Positions 13,330 to 21,299 of a stretch of 21,299 bases of DNA are shown here, piece by piece; positions within the stretch are counted from its first letter, which is position 1, and the number at the start of each line of letters is the position of its first letter. The translations under genes were made by a program, and so were the position numbers. Origin of the DNA: a virus. The notes under the pieces were generated by a model. The model was not told the DNA's origin. It did no database searches and was given only the letters and a program-made list of their open reading frames with translations. The stretch covers positions 1 to 21,299 of the IMG/VR virus record IMGVR_UViG_3300027752_000133, one strand, 5' to 3'.

Positions 13330-14033
13330 TGGCTACGAACACAACCAATTATAGCTGGAGCAAGCCAACAGTCGGTGGCGACGAGGATGCTTGGGGCGGC
13401 TTTCTTAATGGAAACTGGGATAGCTTAGACACGCTGCTTGGCGGCGTTACTAATACTGAGTTTGAAATTCTTGACGGGGCTACCCTTACCACGATTGAAT
13501 TAAACTACATGGATGGCGTTACATCTAATGTCCAAACGCAGTTAAACGCAAAAGGTACGGTGTCATCACTGTCAGACCTTAGCGTAACGGCTACATCTAC
13601 CGAATTAAATTATGTTAGTGGCGTAACTTCCGCCATCCAAACGCAGATCAACACAAAGATTACGGCTGACGTAACAGGCGAGTTTATAGCTGATAGCTAC
13701 AACGAAACATACGCCGCTGTCACATCCACAAGCAACGCCACCACAGTTAACTGCGAGACAGGCAACACGTTCAGCCACACACTGACAGAGAACACCACAT
13801 TCACATTTAGCAATCCACCAGCGTCTGGCACGGGCTACACCATGTCCATTGAGATTATCCAAGATGGGTCTGCGTCTGGCTTCACAGTTACATGGCCTGC
13901 ATCTGTTGATTGGCCCGCTGCTACTGCTCCTACCCTGACAGCCACAGCTTCAGCTAAGGATGTGTTTGTGTTCACCACCCGTGACGGTGGGACTACATGG
14001 TATGGATTTACTGCTGGTCAGGCTCTAGCATAA
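13329..14033 (+). CDS. Tail fibre protein with LNYxxGVTS shaft repeats
   Basis: I start at ATG 13329 in a TAATG overlap, giving 234 residues. The N-terminal NTTNYSWSKPTVGGDEDAWGGFLNGNWDSLDTLLGG is a well-known fibre attachment start. Two shaft repeats follow, ELNYMDGVTSNVQTQLNAK and ELNYVSGVTSAIQTQINTK, the trimeric triple-stranded fibre pattern. The C-terminal domain (from about residue 135: TVNCETGNTFSHTLTENTTFTFSNPP, then GFTVTWPASVDWPAATAP and DVFVFTTRDGGTTWYGF) is a conserved phage fibre head domain, probably involved in host contact. It is short for a fibre, so it may form a branch or cap with the larger protein encoded 12 bases downstream. Confidence 0.8.
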   Translation: MATNTTNYSWSKPTVGGDEDAWGGFLNGNWDSLDTLLGGVTNTEFEILDGATLTTIELNYMDGVTSNVQTQLNAKGTVSSLSDLSVTATSTELNYVSGVTSAIQTQINTKITADVTGEFIADSYNETYAAVTSTSNATTVNCETGNTFSHTLTENTTFTFSNPPASGTGYTMSIEIIQDGSASGFTVTWPASVDWPAATAPTLTATASAKDVFVFTTRDGGTTWYGFTAGQALA

Positions 14034-14045
14034 GGAGTTTGAATA

Positions 14046-16052
14046 ATGGCTACTAAAAAGAAAATGCTCGAAGCCGCTGCTGGTGGTGCTGGTGGTGCTG
14101 GCCTTGATATTACTGAGGTGTTCAGCACTTATTTGTATGATGGTACGGGTCAAGCACTAGCGATTAACAACGGCATTGACCTTGATGGCGAAGGTGGTTT
14201 GGTTTGGGGTAAAAGCAGAACAGACAATGGTGTTCATAGCTTGTATGACACGGAAAGAGGGGTTCAAAAACCACTTTTTTCAAATGCTACCAACGCTCAA
14301 GGTGATGATAGCGGTGGAGGGTCTACAAATGGTTTATATCAATTCAATAGTAATGGCTTTAATCTTGGGGCTGATTGGGCTGGGAATATAAATGTATCTG
14401 GTCAGGATATGGTCTCTTGGACATTTCGGAAGGCTGAGAAATTTTTTGATATTGTTACATATACTGGGAATAGCACAGAAAATAGAAAAATATCTCATAA
14501 TTTAGGGTGTGAAGTTGGGATGATTTTTGTGAAACGTACCAGTAGCGCCCAAAAATGGGTAGTCTATCATAGGGGTAATACTGCTGCACCAGAAACAGAA
14601 GTGCTTTATCTTAACTTAACAGACGCAACATCTGATTTAGGGTCTGCTTGGCATGACACTGCGCCAACATCTACTGAGTTTACGTTAGGAGATCAGGTAG
14701 GTGTTAATAAAAATGGCGAAACCTACGTTGCCTACCTATTCGCACACAACGATGATGACGGTGGGTTCGGCCCTGATGGCGACCAAGATATTATTAAGTG
14801 TGGTAGTTATACGGGTAATGGTTCTACTGATGGCCCTGTGATTGACTTGGGGTTTGAGCCTCAGTGGGTGTTGATAAAAGCTGCAACAAGGCCCGGGGGT
14901 GAAAACTGGGTCATATATGACAACATGAGGGGCATATCTACAGGCGGTGGCGACCCTGCACTTTTCCCTAATGACCCTGCGGCAGAGGATTATGGTGGGA
15001 GCGCAGACAACAGTTTAGATTTGCTACCTAATGGCTTCAAGATAACCAGTGCAAGTGGTAGGGTAAATGATTCTTACACCTACATCTACATGGCAATCCG
15101 CCGTGGCCCACTTGCTCCACCTGAGGCTGGGACTGAGGTTTTTGCTATAGACAGCGAAAGCACAACTGCACCAACTCCACCAAGTTACAATACTGGGTTT
15201 GCTGTTGATATGTTTTTGTCTAGACGTAACGTAACTACGAGTGGTAGTTGGTATTTATATGATAGACTACGCAAATCTGACGTTGGGTTGATACCTGACG
15301 CAACAAACGCAGAGTTAGCTTCAGGTGGGGCATACAGCACAAACGATAGAAATGATGGTATCGGCTCCTATACAGGCACAGTCTATTCAAATAAAGCATA
15401 TGGTTGGATGTGGAAACGTGCGCCTTCCTTCTTCGATGTTGTGGCTTACAGCGGAAATTCAAGTACCAACACACTAAACCACAGTCTTGGTGTTGCACCT
15501 GAAATGATTATTTATAAAGCACGAAACGGCGCTGTGTCATGGCGTGTTCATGCTAATATTACTGGTAGTGGGTATGATCGTTTAGTTTTAGACTCATCCT
15601 CATCAAAAATAGATACAGAGGTATACGGTTCAGGTAAGGAACTTGCTAGTCAACCAAGTGCAACGGAATTAGTGCTAGGAAGCGGAAGCGGAACAAATAA
15701 TAGCTCATCTTTTAACTACATAGCCTACCTCTTCGCAAGCCTAGATGGTGTGAGTAAGGTGGGGAGCTACACGGGTACTGGCGGTACACCACAGAATATA
15801 GACTGTGGCTTTACGTCAGGTGCTAGGTTTGTGTTGATTAAAAAGTCCAGTGGGACAGGTGATTGGTGGGTCTTCGATACCGCCAGAGGGATTGTTCCCG
15901 GGAATGATCCAGCCTTAAACTTGAACACTACTGACGCTGAAGACAACAGCTACGACATGATTGACCCCTACAGCGCCGGGTTTACTGTTACCGATGCTGG
16001 ATATGATATGAATGAAAGTGGCTCAACCTACATCTTCTACGCAATCGCATAA
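14046..16052 (+). CDS. Large DUF7483-type repeat virion protein, likely receptor-binding
   Basis: The 668-residue protein has a short flexible start (AAAGGAGGAG), then FSTYLYDGTGQALAINNGIDLDGEGGLVWGK, typical of DUF7483 phage virion proteins. Related modules recur from about residue 132 (FFDIVTYTGNS), 248 (IIKCGSYTGNG), 460 (FFDVVAYSGNS) and 571 (VSKVGSYTGTG). Each is followed by a hydrophobic M/V-I-x-V/I-K strand and a W-x-V/I-x-D/H segment. These look like lectin-like beta-sandwich units that could bind host glycans. AAGGAG lies just upstream of the ATG. The DNA is AT-richer than neighbouring genes in places (about 33% GC in the 60 bases from 14461), as often seen for exchanged receptor-binding genes. 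A chaperone gene follows, which fits a fibre or tip protein. Confidence 0.75.
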   Translation: MATKKKMLEAAAGGAGGAGLDITEVFSTYLYDGTGQALAINNGIDLDGEGGLVWGKSRTDNGVHSLYDTERGVQKPLFSNATNAQGDDSGGGSTNGLYQFNSNGFNLGADWAGNINVSGQDMVSWTFRKAEKFFDIVTYTGNSTENRKISHNLGCEVGMIFVKRTSSAQKWVVYHRGNTAAPETEVLYLNLTDATSDLGSAWHDTAPTSTEFTLGDQVGVNKNGETYVAYLFAHNDDDGGFGPDGDQDIIKCGSYTGNGSTDGPVIDLGFEPQWVLIKAATRPGGENWVIYDNMRGISTGGGDPALFPNDPAAEDYGGSADNSLDLLPNGFKITSASGRVNDSYTYIYMAIRRGPLAPPEAGTEVFAIDSESTTAPTPPSYNTGFAVDMFLSRRNVTTSGSWYLYDRLRKSDVGLIPDATNAELASGGAYSTNDRNDGIGSYTGTVYSNKAYGWMWKRAPSFFDVVAYSGNSSTNTLNHSLGVAPEMIIYKARNGAVSWRVHANITGSGYDRLVLDSSSSKIDTEVYGSGKELASQPSATELVLGSGSGTNNSSSFNYIAYLFASLDGVSKVGSYTGTGGTPQNIDCGFTSGARFVLIKKSSGTGDWWVFDTARGIVPGNDPALNLNTTDAEDNSYDMIDPYSAGFTVTDAGYDMNESGSTYIFYAIA

Positions 16053-16085
16053 CTACATCAACGGCATCACGAAAGGATCACTCTG

Positions 16086-16583
16086 ATGGCTGAATACAGA
16101 CACACAGAAACAGGCGAAGTCAAAACCCAAGGGCAATGGCGGAGCCACTACAGCAACGTCTCGCTGCCTCGCACATGGAAGACTGCGACACTTGCTGGCC
16201 TTAGCCTAGAGGCTGTCCTAGCTTCACCAGCGGCTACCACAGGCGCATATCAAACGTCTGTGCGTGACGGCGTTGAGCAAGACGCCAATGGCAACTGGGT
16301 TGAAAAGTATGTTGCCAGAGATATGTTCTCTGACACTACAGAGGATGGCGTAACAACCACCAAGGCGGAGCATGAGACTGCTTATCAGGCTGGCCTTGAT
16401 GCCAAGGTAGCCGAAAGCAATCGCACTAAGCGTGATGGCTTGCTGGCTGCAACAGATTACTTTGCTTTAACGGATGTAACTATGGACGCGGCTATGACAA
16501 CATATCGTCAGGCTTTGCGTGATGTTACCAGCCACGCAAACTTTCCAAATCTAGACGATGCCGACTGGCCCACGAAACCTTAA
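16086..16583 (+). CDS. Tail assembly chaperone-like protein
   Basis: The 165-residue protein has the C-terminal signature of phage tail-assembly chaperones (phage_tail_APC type): a helix ESNRTKRDGLLAATDYFAL, then MDAAMTTYRQALRDVTSH and a final FPNLDDADWPTKP. The N-terminal half (MAEYRHTETGEVKTQGQWRSHYSNVSLPRTW) is the variable part that usually recognises the cognate fibre. It likely acts in the host cytoplasm to fold or trimerise the large fibre protein encoded just upstream, rather than as a virion component. AAAGGA precedes the ATG. The pairing with the 14046-16052 product is inferred from gene order. Confidence 0.75.
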   Translation: MAEYRHTETGEVKTQGQWRSHYSNVSLPRTWKTATLAGLSLEAVLASPAATTGAYQTSVRDGVEQDANGNWVEKYVARDMFSDTTEDGVTTTKAEHETAYQAGLDAKVAESNRTKRDGLLAATDYFALTDVTMDAAMTTYRQALRDVTSHANFPNLDDADWPTKP

Positions 16584-16598
16584 AAGGGGAGAAGGCAC

Positions 16599-18077
16599 AT
16601 GCCGTTAATCCCTCTTAACATACCCGCGGGGCAGTATCGCAACGGCACTGAGTACCAATCTCAAGGTCGTTGGCGCGACGCTAATTTAATCCGTTGGCAC
16701 GAAGGCGCTCTGCGTCCCGTCGGCGGCTGGCGTCAGCGCGGAAGCGTTGATCTAGACGGCGTTACTCGCACGATGGCTGCTTGGGAAACCAACAGCGGCA
16801 GTCGGTTCGTGGCATTTGGAACGTACAATAAGTTGTACGCCATGACGTCCGGCAATGTTGTAAGTGACATTACGCCTGCTGGCTTTACGGCTGGCCGCGT
16901 GGACGCGACTTCGTTTACCAGCTACGGCGGCGGAAATTACGGAACCAGCCTTTATGGTTTGCCGTCAGAAGATACTGGCAACCTTTCCCCAGCTACCACA
17001 TGGAGTTTGGAAAACTGGGGCGAATACTTGCTGGCCACAACAGCAGACGATGGCAAGATTTACGAATGGCAGCTTAACGGTGCAACACCAGCGGCAGTAT
17101 TATCTAATGCTCCGGTAGACTGCTCCGGCATGATGGTGTCAGAAGAGCGGTTTGTGTTTGCCTTTGGCGCAGGCGGAAACCCTCGCAAGGTTGCATGGTC
17201 TGACCGTGAAAATAACAACTTGTGGACGCCAGCGGCAACAAACGAAGCTGGTGACATTGAAATTCAAACCAACGGCATTATCCTCAAGGGCCTTCGCACA
17301 CGCGGTCAGTCTCTTATCCTAACGGATCAGGACGCCCACACCGCAACTTACAGTGGCCCACCATTTGTCTATGGCTTTGAGCGTGTAGGTACATCTTGCG
17401 GGTTAATCGCGGCCAACGCTGCTGCGTCAATTGACGAGGGCGTAGTCTGGATGGGCCAGCGTTCATTCTTTATCTACGCTGGCGGCTCCGTCAAAGACTT
17501 GCCATGTGAAGTTTCCGACTATGTGTTTAGCGACATGAACAATGACCAAAGGTCAAAAGTTCATGCCGTTGTGAACAGCCGCTTTAATGAGATATGGTGG
17601 TTTTATCCCAGCGCAAGCAGCATAGAATGCGACAGCTACGTTGCCTTTGACTACGCTGAAAACATTTGGACTACTGGCACGATTGACCGCACTGCGGGTG
17701 TAGACCGTGGCGTGTTCCGCCAGCCGTTCTGGATCGCTGCCGACGGTATTCTGTATGAGCAGGAAATTGGCTTTAACTACGGAACCCAAACGCCATACGC
17801 CGAAACTGGGCCAATCGCAATCGGCGTTGGTGAGAACGTAATGGCTGTGCGGGGAATGATACCCGACGAAAACACATTGGGTGATGTGACTGCCACGTTT
17901 AAGACGCGCTTTTATCCAACTGACACTGAGCGTGATTATGGCCCGTATAATATGGCCAACCCGACCAGCCTTCGCTTTACCGGGCGGCAGATTAGAATGC
18001 GCGTAACTGGTAATGCAGAGTCAGATTGGCGCGTTGGCATCATGCGACTTGACGCAGTGGCGGGTGGCCGTAGGTGA
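16599..18077 (+). CDS. Tail nozzle/stabilisation-like protein
   Basis: The 492-residue protein opens with MPLIPLNIPAGQYRNGTEY, then GRWRDANLIRWHEGALRPVGGWRQRG, a start I associate with marine podovirus tail-hub or nozzle proteins. It continues as a run of blade-like beta segments (RFVAFGTYNKLYAM, WGEYLLATTADDGKIYEW, RFVFAFGAGGNPRKVAWSDREN, EVSDYVFSDMN and DSYVAFDYAENIWTTG), suggesting a beta-propeller as in P22 gp10 or T7 gp12. The end, RFTGRQIRMRV then SDWRVGIMRLDAVAGGRR, matches the conserved C-terminus of this class. It would sit below the adaptor and close the DNA channel. Direct homology to gp10 is not obvious by eye, so the specific role is inferred. GGGGAG lies upstream of the ATG. Confidence 0.65.
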   Translation: MPLIPLNIPAGQYRNGTEYQSQGRWRDANLIRWHEGALRPVGGWRQRGSVDLDGVTRTMAAWETNSGSRFVAFGTYNKLYAMTSGNVVSDITPAGFTAGRVDATSFTSYGGGNYGTSLYGLPSEDTGNLSPATTWSLENWGEYLLATTADDGKIYEWQLNGATPAAVLSNAPVDCSGMMVSEERFVFAFGAGGNPRKVAWSDRENNNLWTPAATNEAGDIEIQTNGIILKGLRTRGQSLILTDQDAHTATYSGPPFVYGFERVGTSCGLIAANAAASIDEGVVWMGQRSFFIYAGGSVKDLPCEVSDYVFSDMNNDQRSKVHAVVNSRFNEIWWFYPSASSIECDSYVAFDYAENIWTTGTIDRTAGVDRGVFRQPFWIAADGILYEQEIGFNYGTQTPYAETGPIAIGVGENVMAVRGMIPDENTLGDVTATFKTRFYPTDTERDYGPYNMANPTSLRFTGRQIRMRVTGNAESDWRVGIMRLDAVAGGRR

Positions 18078-18082
18078 GTAGA

Positions 18083-18727
18083 ATGCTTCCCCCTATTACG
18101 CTGGATATAAACCAGTGGGCCGAAAATATGCGGCGCTACCTTGGCCGGGCTTTAGATCAGCTTGGCTTTAAGGAAACTTACTCTTCGGCCTCTCAGCCCG
18201 GCGTAATTCTGTGGGATAATGTGAACGGTTATCCGGTGGTTTCAAAAGGTGGCGAGTGGCGGCAGATTGTTTTGGAAGATGGCCACGCTAACTTCATCAA
18301 GACTGCCGACGTTACCGCAGCCTTAGCTAACACTGCATACAAAATAACCTATGACGCCCCGGTGGGGAACTCTGGCATTACGCAGGGGACGCCTGCATCT
18401 CGCATTGTATTCGAGGAAGCTGGGGAATACGTCTTGGCGTTTTCAGCGCAAGTGTCATCAACTTCTGCCAGCACCGTACACTTTTACTTTTGGCCCAGCA
18501 TAAACGGAGTTGACGCAGCCAACAGCGGCATGGCGACTGCGCTGCATCAGAACAACGCAACCTTAGTTACGTCTCGCACCCAAATCTTTACAGTGGCTGC
18601 TGGCGATTATCTTGAGGTCAACTATATGTTTGACAGCACCAACGGTTTTTTAAATTACACAGCCGCAGCGTCGCCAGTCCCAGCAATTCCAGCGTCAACT
18701 TTGTCAATTACGAGGTTACATGGATAA
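18083..18727 (+). CDS. Virion protein with C1q-like jelly-roll domain
   Basis: I prefer ATG 18083, with AGGTGA 5 bases upstream, giving 214 residues; a GTG at 18074 overlapping the previous stop is possible. The first 40 residues are helical (NQWAENMRRYLGRALDQLGF) and suit attachment to the tail. PGVILWDNVNGYPVVSKGGEWRQI links to a jelly-roll domain from about residue 65: NTAYKITYDAPV, RIVFEEAGEYVLAFSAQV, TVHFYFWPSINGVD, RTQIFTVAAGDYLEVNYMF and ASTLSITRL. This C1q/TNF-like pattern is common in marine phage virion proteins and forms trimers, often for receptor binding or decoration. The end overlaps the next gene by 8 bases. Confidence 0.7.
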   Translation: MLPPITLDINQWAENMRRYLGRALDQLGFKETYSSASQPGVILWDNVNGYPVVSKGGEWRQIVLEDGHANFIKTADVTAALANTAYKITYDAPVGNSGITQGTPASRIVFEEAGEYVLAFSAQVSSTSASTVHFYFWPSINGVDAANSGMATALHQNNATLVTSRTQIFTVAAGDYLEVNYMFDSTNGFLNYTAAASPVPAIPASTLSITRLHG

Positions 18728-19082
18728 CGAACTAGAAAGATGCAAGCCTTGGATTGAAGCTGCCTTAGACTACTCAGGCGGCACTCACGACTTTATTGAC
18801 GTGGCTGAGGGCATTTACAAAGGCACGATGCAGTTGTGGCCGACGCCAAAGGGGTGCATAGTAACTGAAATCGTGGTATATCCACGAAAGAAGTTGTTAA
18901 ACGTATTTCTTGGCGGTGGCGAACTGGGTCAAATTTTGGATATGCACGACGATGTGATAGAATGGGCCAAAGCGCAAGGATGTGTAGCATTGACTATGAC
19001 AGGACGTTTTGGCTGGAAAAAACCATTGGCGAAGCACGGCTGGAAGCCACAGCATTCGTCTTACGTTAAGGAGTTTAAATAA
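18720..19082 (+). CDS. T7 gp13-like protein with GNAT acetyltransferase fold
   Basis: The 120-residue protein looks like a reduced GNAT-fold domain: WPTPKGCIVTEIVVYPRKKLLNVFLGGGELG gives the central strands and the pyrophosphate-loop position, ILDMHDDVIEWAKAQGC the next helix, and ALTMTGRFGWKKPLAKHGW the G-R-x-G-W-x-K ending found in phage members. T7 gp13, needed for internal-protein assembly, has a similar layout and also sits just before internal virion genes, as this one does. Catalysis is doubtful because the acetyl-CoA loop is short (VFLGGGELG). The gene overlaps both neighbours, with AGG upstream of the ATG and TAATG at its end. GNAT resemblance is by eye; a structural role in the virion is inferred. 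Confidence 0.6.
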   Translation: MDNELERCKPWIEAALDYSGGTHDFIDVAEGIYKGTMQLWPTPKGCIVTEIVVYPRKKLLNVFLGGGELGQILDMHDDVIEWAKAQGCVALTMTGRFGWKKPLAKHGWKPQHSSYVKEFK

Positions 19083-20614
19083 TGTCTGGCGGAAAAGGTG
19101 GATCAACGTCCTCATCGGTTACAATACCAGAATACATTGAGGCCGCAGCGCAGCGCAACCTGAACAAAGCTGAGAAAATATCACAGCTTGGTTATGTGCC
19201 TTACTACGGTGCAGATGTTGCTGCGTTTACGCCTATGCAAGAAGCTGCGTTTCAGAACACGGCTGACGTTGCTGGCGCGTTTGGAATGACGGCTCCCTCA
19301 TCTCAGCAAGACATTATGGGTGGAATGCCTGCCGCGACTACATACGCCAACGGTGTGCGTGGTTATTCCGCAGCCCCACTTTATGAGCAATCCTTGCAAA
19401 CATTAGCTGAGAAGCGACCCGGCCAAAAAGATTACATTGATAGCTTCTTCATTGACCCGTTTACTGGCGCTGCTGGTTCAAACGCGCAGGCTCCAATTGA
19501 CTATACATCTTATCCAACAGGCCCAGCGGCTCCCGTAGCTCCGACAGATAATGGCGGAGGCGGAGGCGGTGGTGGTGGTGGTGGTGGCGGTGGTGGTGGT
19601 GGAAACATTACTTATGAAGTTTCAGACCAAGCGGCTGACCCTAGCTTGGCTGCTCAACCTAACGCTGATATTTTTGCAAATACGCCTGCAAACATTCAGA
19701 CGGCTCAGCAAATACTTGGAACTGACCCAACAAACCCAAATTACAACGACGCCTTTCAGGACGTTTACGCTTGGCAATCAGAGCAAGCGGCAAACGATCC
19801 ATACGGGCAATCGACTGGTTACGGGATTACTCCTGCGGTTGTTAATGCTACTGGTGGGATCGGAAATTGGCTGCCAGATCAACAAGCAAGTGGCGCAATA
19901 ACAAATCCGGCTGCTGGCATTACCAATACGTCTCCGGCTGGCGCTGGCACTCAAATGATGAACGACATTAGCGAACTTGGGACGGGCCTTGCTAGTAACA
20001 CTCTTGCAGGAAGAGTTTTGCTTGGCCCATCATACAATGTTGGCGGAGCTAATAACCCAATCGAAGCGCCAACTGTTTCAGAGATGATAGCGGCGGCTCC
20101 GGCTGGCATGAATTACGATATGTCGACTGGTTCTTATATCGCAAAAGATAATGAGAATGTTAATTTGTGGGATGCTACGTCATCAGCTCCAACAACTTCT
20201 CCTAGACCAATTTCCAGAAGCGACGCAGAAAACGGTGCAGACACGGGCGACAGCGGCGGAACAGTCCTCTGCACAGCATACGCAAGCATGGGCTACCTTC
20301 CGGCAGACATTTGGTCGCTGGATACACGTTACGGCATCAAGCGTTTCCGCCAACACCCAGTTATGGTTAGCGGTTATCGCCTGTGGGCTTCACCAATTGC
20401 GCAATTTATTAAAACTGACACGCTGGCTGCGAAAACGGTTCGCGCAGTATTGTGGCCAGTGGTTCGAGCTTGGGCAGAAGAAATGGCTCACACAATGAAG
20501 CCTGAAAAGTACAGCGGTAATAAGCTGGGCAAACTAATCATGGCGATGGGCGAGCCGTTCTCATACGCAGTCGGCGCGACTTTCTTAAAGCGCAACGCAC
20601 AGAAGGAATTATAA
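19082..20614 (+). CDS. Internal-virion-type protein with polyglycine linker
   Basis: The 510-residue protein has three parts. Residues 1-155 (IPEYIEAAAQRNLNKAEKIS, then PYYGADVAAFTPMQEAAFQNTADVAGAFGM) resemble the N-terminal region of internal or ejected proteins of marine podoviruses. A tract of 17 glycines (about residues 158-174) and a low-complexity Asn/Ala/Pro-rich region follow. The C-terminal domain (about residues 393-510: TVLCTAYASMGYLPADIWSLD, then VMVSGYRLWASPIAQFIK and AWAEEMAH) is a conserved module recurrent in phages of alphaproteobacteria. It would be packed in the capsid or ejected with DNA. TAATG overlap and AAGGAG give a clear start. No lytic transglycosylase motif is visible. 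Confidence 0.6.
   Translation: MSGGKGGSTSSSVTIPEYIEAAAQRNLNKAEKISQLGYVPYYGADVAAFTPMQEAAFQNTADVAGAFGMTAPSSQQDIMGGMPAATTYANGVRGYSAAPLYEQSLQTLAEKRPGQKDYIDSFFIDPFTGAAGSNAQAPIDYTSYPTGPAAPVAPTDNGGGGGGGGGGGGGGGGGNITYEVSDQAADPSLAAQPNADIFANTPANIQTAQQILGTDPTNPNYNDAFQDVYAWQSEQAANDPYGQSTGYGITPAVVNATGGIGNWLPDQQASGAITNPAAGITNTSPAGAGTQMMNDISELGTGLASNTLAGRVLLGPSYNVGGANNPIEAPTVSEMIAAAPAGMNYDMSTGSYIAKDNENVNLWDATSSAPTTSPRPISRSDAENGADTGDSGGTVLCTAYASMGYLPADIWSLDTRYGIKRFRQHPVMVSGYRLWASPIAQFIKTDTLAAKTVRAVLWPVVRAWAEEMAHTMKPEKYSGNKLGKLIMAMGEPFSYAVGATFLKRNAQKEL
19553..19603 (+). repeat. GGN microsatellite encoding 17 glycines
   Basis: Seventeen consecutive GGN codons (mostly GGT) encode a polyglycine linker in the internal-virion-type protein. 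Three-base slippage would change the linker length without shifting the frame. Confidence 0.9.
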
Positions 20615-20615
20615 A

Positions 20616-21299
20616 ATGGGCGGAGCAGCACCAGCACCAACAATGGCAGCGCAACCAAATGCGATGCCAAACGCAACCTACCAGCCAGCGCCAATGGCTC
20701 CACAACAGGGCTTCAACGTAAACCAAGCTTCTGCTGGTGCTTTGCAAGGCGCGCTAGGCGGAACTCAGCGCGCAATGCAAGCGCCGTTAAATGTCGGAGC
20801 TTATGCCAATCCTTACACTGGCGCAGTTATAGATAGAACGCAGCAAGACATTGCCCGTCAACAGCAAATGGCATCTAACCAGCTTGGCGCTCAAGCCACA
20901 GCGGCCAATGCGTTTGGCGGATCACGCCAAGGTGTTGCTGAAGGCGTCATGGCTGGCGAGTATGGTCGCATGGCCGGAGATTTTGCAGCGCAGCAGCGTC
21001 AGCAAAATTATAGCCAAGCGTTGCAGGCTGCAATGGCAGACCGTCAAGCCAGACTTGGCGCAGCTAGTCAACTTGGTGGCTTAGGCCAGCAAGCATTCAA
21101 CACTGGTCAAACCATCCAGCAAAACCAGCAGCAGCAAGGCTTGTTGCAGCAGGGCATTCAGCAAGCGCTTATCGACGCCGCAAGAAACCAATACGCTGGC
21201 TATGTCGGCTCGCCAATGCAATCGCTTTCTGCGCCGTTGGCCGCTCTGGGTGCTACGCCAATTCCTGAGACAGCAACTAAAACGGAAGACAAAGGTCTG
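20616..21299 (+). CDS. Gln/Ala-rich internal-virion-type protein, 3' end missing
   Basis: The frame stays open from ATG 20616 to the last base (228 codons), so the protein is cut by the window. AAGGA lies upstream of the ATG and the previous stop is just before it. After a Pro/Ala/Gln-rich start, residues about 60-130 match a pattern recurrent in marine phage internal proteins: NPYTGAVIDRTQQDIARQQQMASNQLGAQATAANAFGGSR, then GEYGRMAGDFAAQQRQQNYSQALQAAM. The rest is Gln-rich and helical, likely a long coiled coil. It is co-oriented with the upstream internal-type gene. A role in the ejected protein set or a scaffold-like assembly is inferred. Confidence 0.65.
   Translation, partial: MGGAAPAPTMAAQPNAMPNATYQPAPMAPQQGFNVNQASAGALQGALGGTQRAMQAPLNVGAYANPYTGAVIDRTQQDIARQQQMASNQLGAQATAANAFGGSRQGVAEGVMAGEYGRMAGDFAAQQRQQNYSQALQAAMADRQARLGAASQLGGLGQQAFNTGQTIQQNQQQQGLLQQGIQQALIDAARNQYAGYVGSPMQSLSAPLAALGATPIPETATKTEDKGL

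Overview
The window looks like part of the genome of a tailed bacteriophage, most likely a short-tailed (podovirus-like) marine phage of an alphaproteobacterium. The phage call is firm. It rests on a terminase pair, an SU10-type adaptor, tail-fibre proteins with classic repeats, a tail-assembly chaperone, internal-virion-type proteins and tightly overlapping genes (TAATG and ATGA junctions) almost all on the + strand. The short tail is inferred, because no tape measure, tail tube or sheath gene is visible and a T7 gp13-like protein and injection-type proteins are present. The marine alphaproteobacterial host is a weaker inference from resemblance to protein families remembered from such phages. 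No integrase, tRNA or CRISPR array is visible.

Left part (1-5322): a leftward gene cut by the window edge is divergent from a rightward cluster. The divergent gap carries a perfect inverted repeat and a leftward promoter candidate. The first rightward gene encodes a small ribbon-helix-helix protein, a good candidate regulator. A replication/recombination cassette follows: a Holliday-junction-resolvase-like PD-(D/E)XK nuclease, a conserved phage protein of unknown function, a RecE/DUF3799-like PD-(D/E)XK exonuclease, a single-stranded-DNA-binding protein ending in DDEIPF, and a 770-residue primase-helicase fusion with a small partner.

Middle (5323-7275): a 341-base gene-free stretch holds six copies, in both orientations, of a roughly 12-base element (consensus CCAGTGGCGCAC), an AT-rich patch, a nested palindrome, a terminator and another hairpin. 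This is the best candidate for a replication origin or a clustered control site. Three small genes follow (unknown, DUF6378-like, unknown acidic), with a strong terminator between the second and third. A second gene-free stretch (6894-7275) carries a promoter candidate and a 9-bp hairpin and leads into the late genes.

Right part (7276-21299): small and large terminase, a 62-residue unknown, then a 726-residue polyvalent-type protein with an ADP-ribosyltransferase-like domain. Next come the adaptor, a run of tail-fibre or virion-decoration genes, a tail-assembly chaperone, a tail-nozzle-like protein, a jelly-roll virion protein, a gp13-like acetyltransferase-fold protein and two internal-virion-type proteins, the last cut by the window end. 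No portal, scaffold or major capsid gene lies between terminase and tail genes, so these are probably outside the window.

The two observations most worth following are the inverted repeat cluster at 5322-5486 and the polyvalent ART-like protein, whose ART-like domain sits in DNA that is clearly AT-richer than the start of the same gene.
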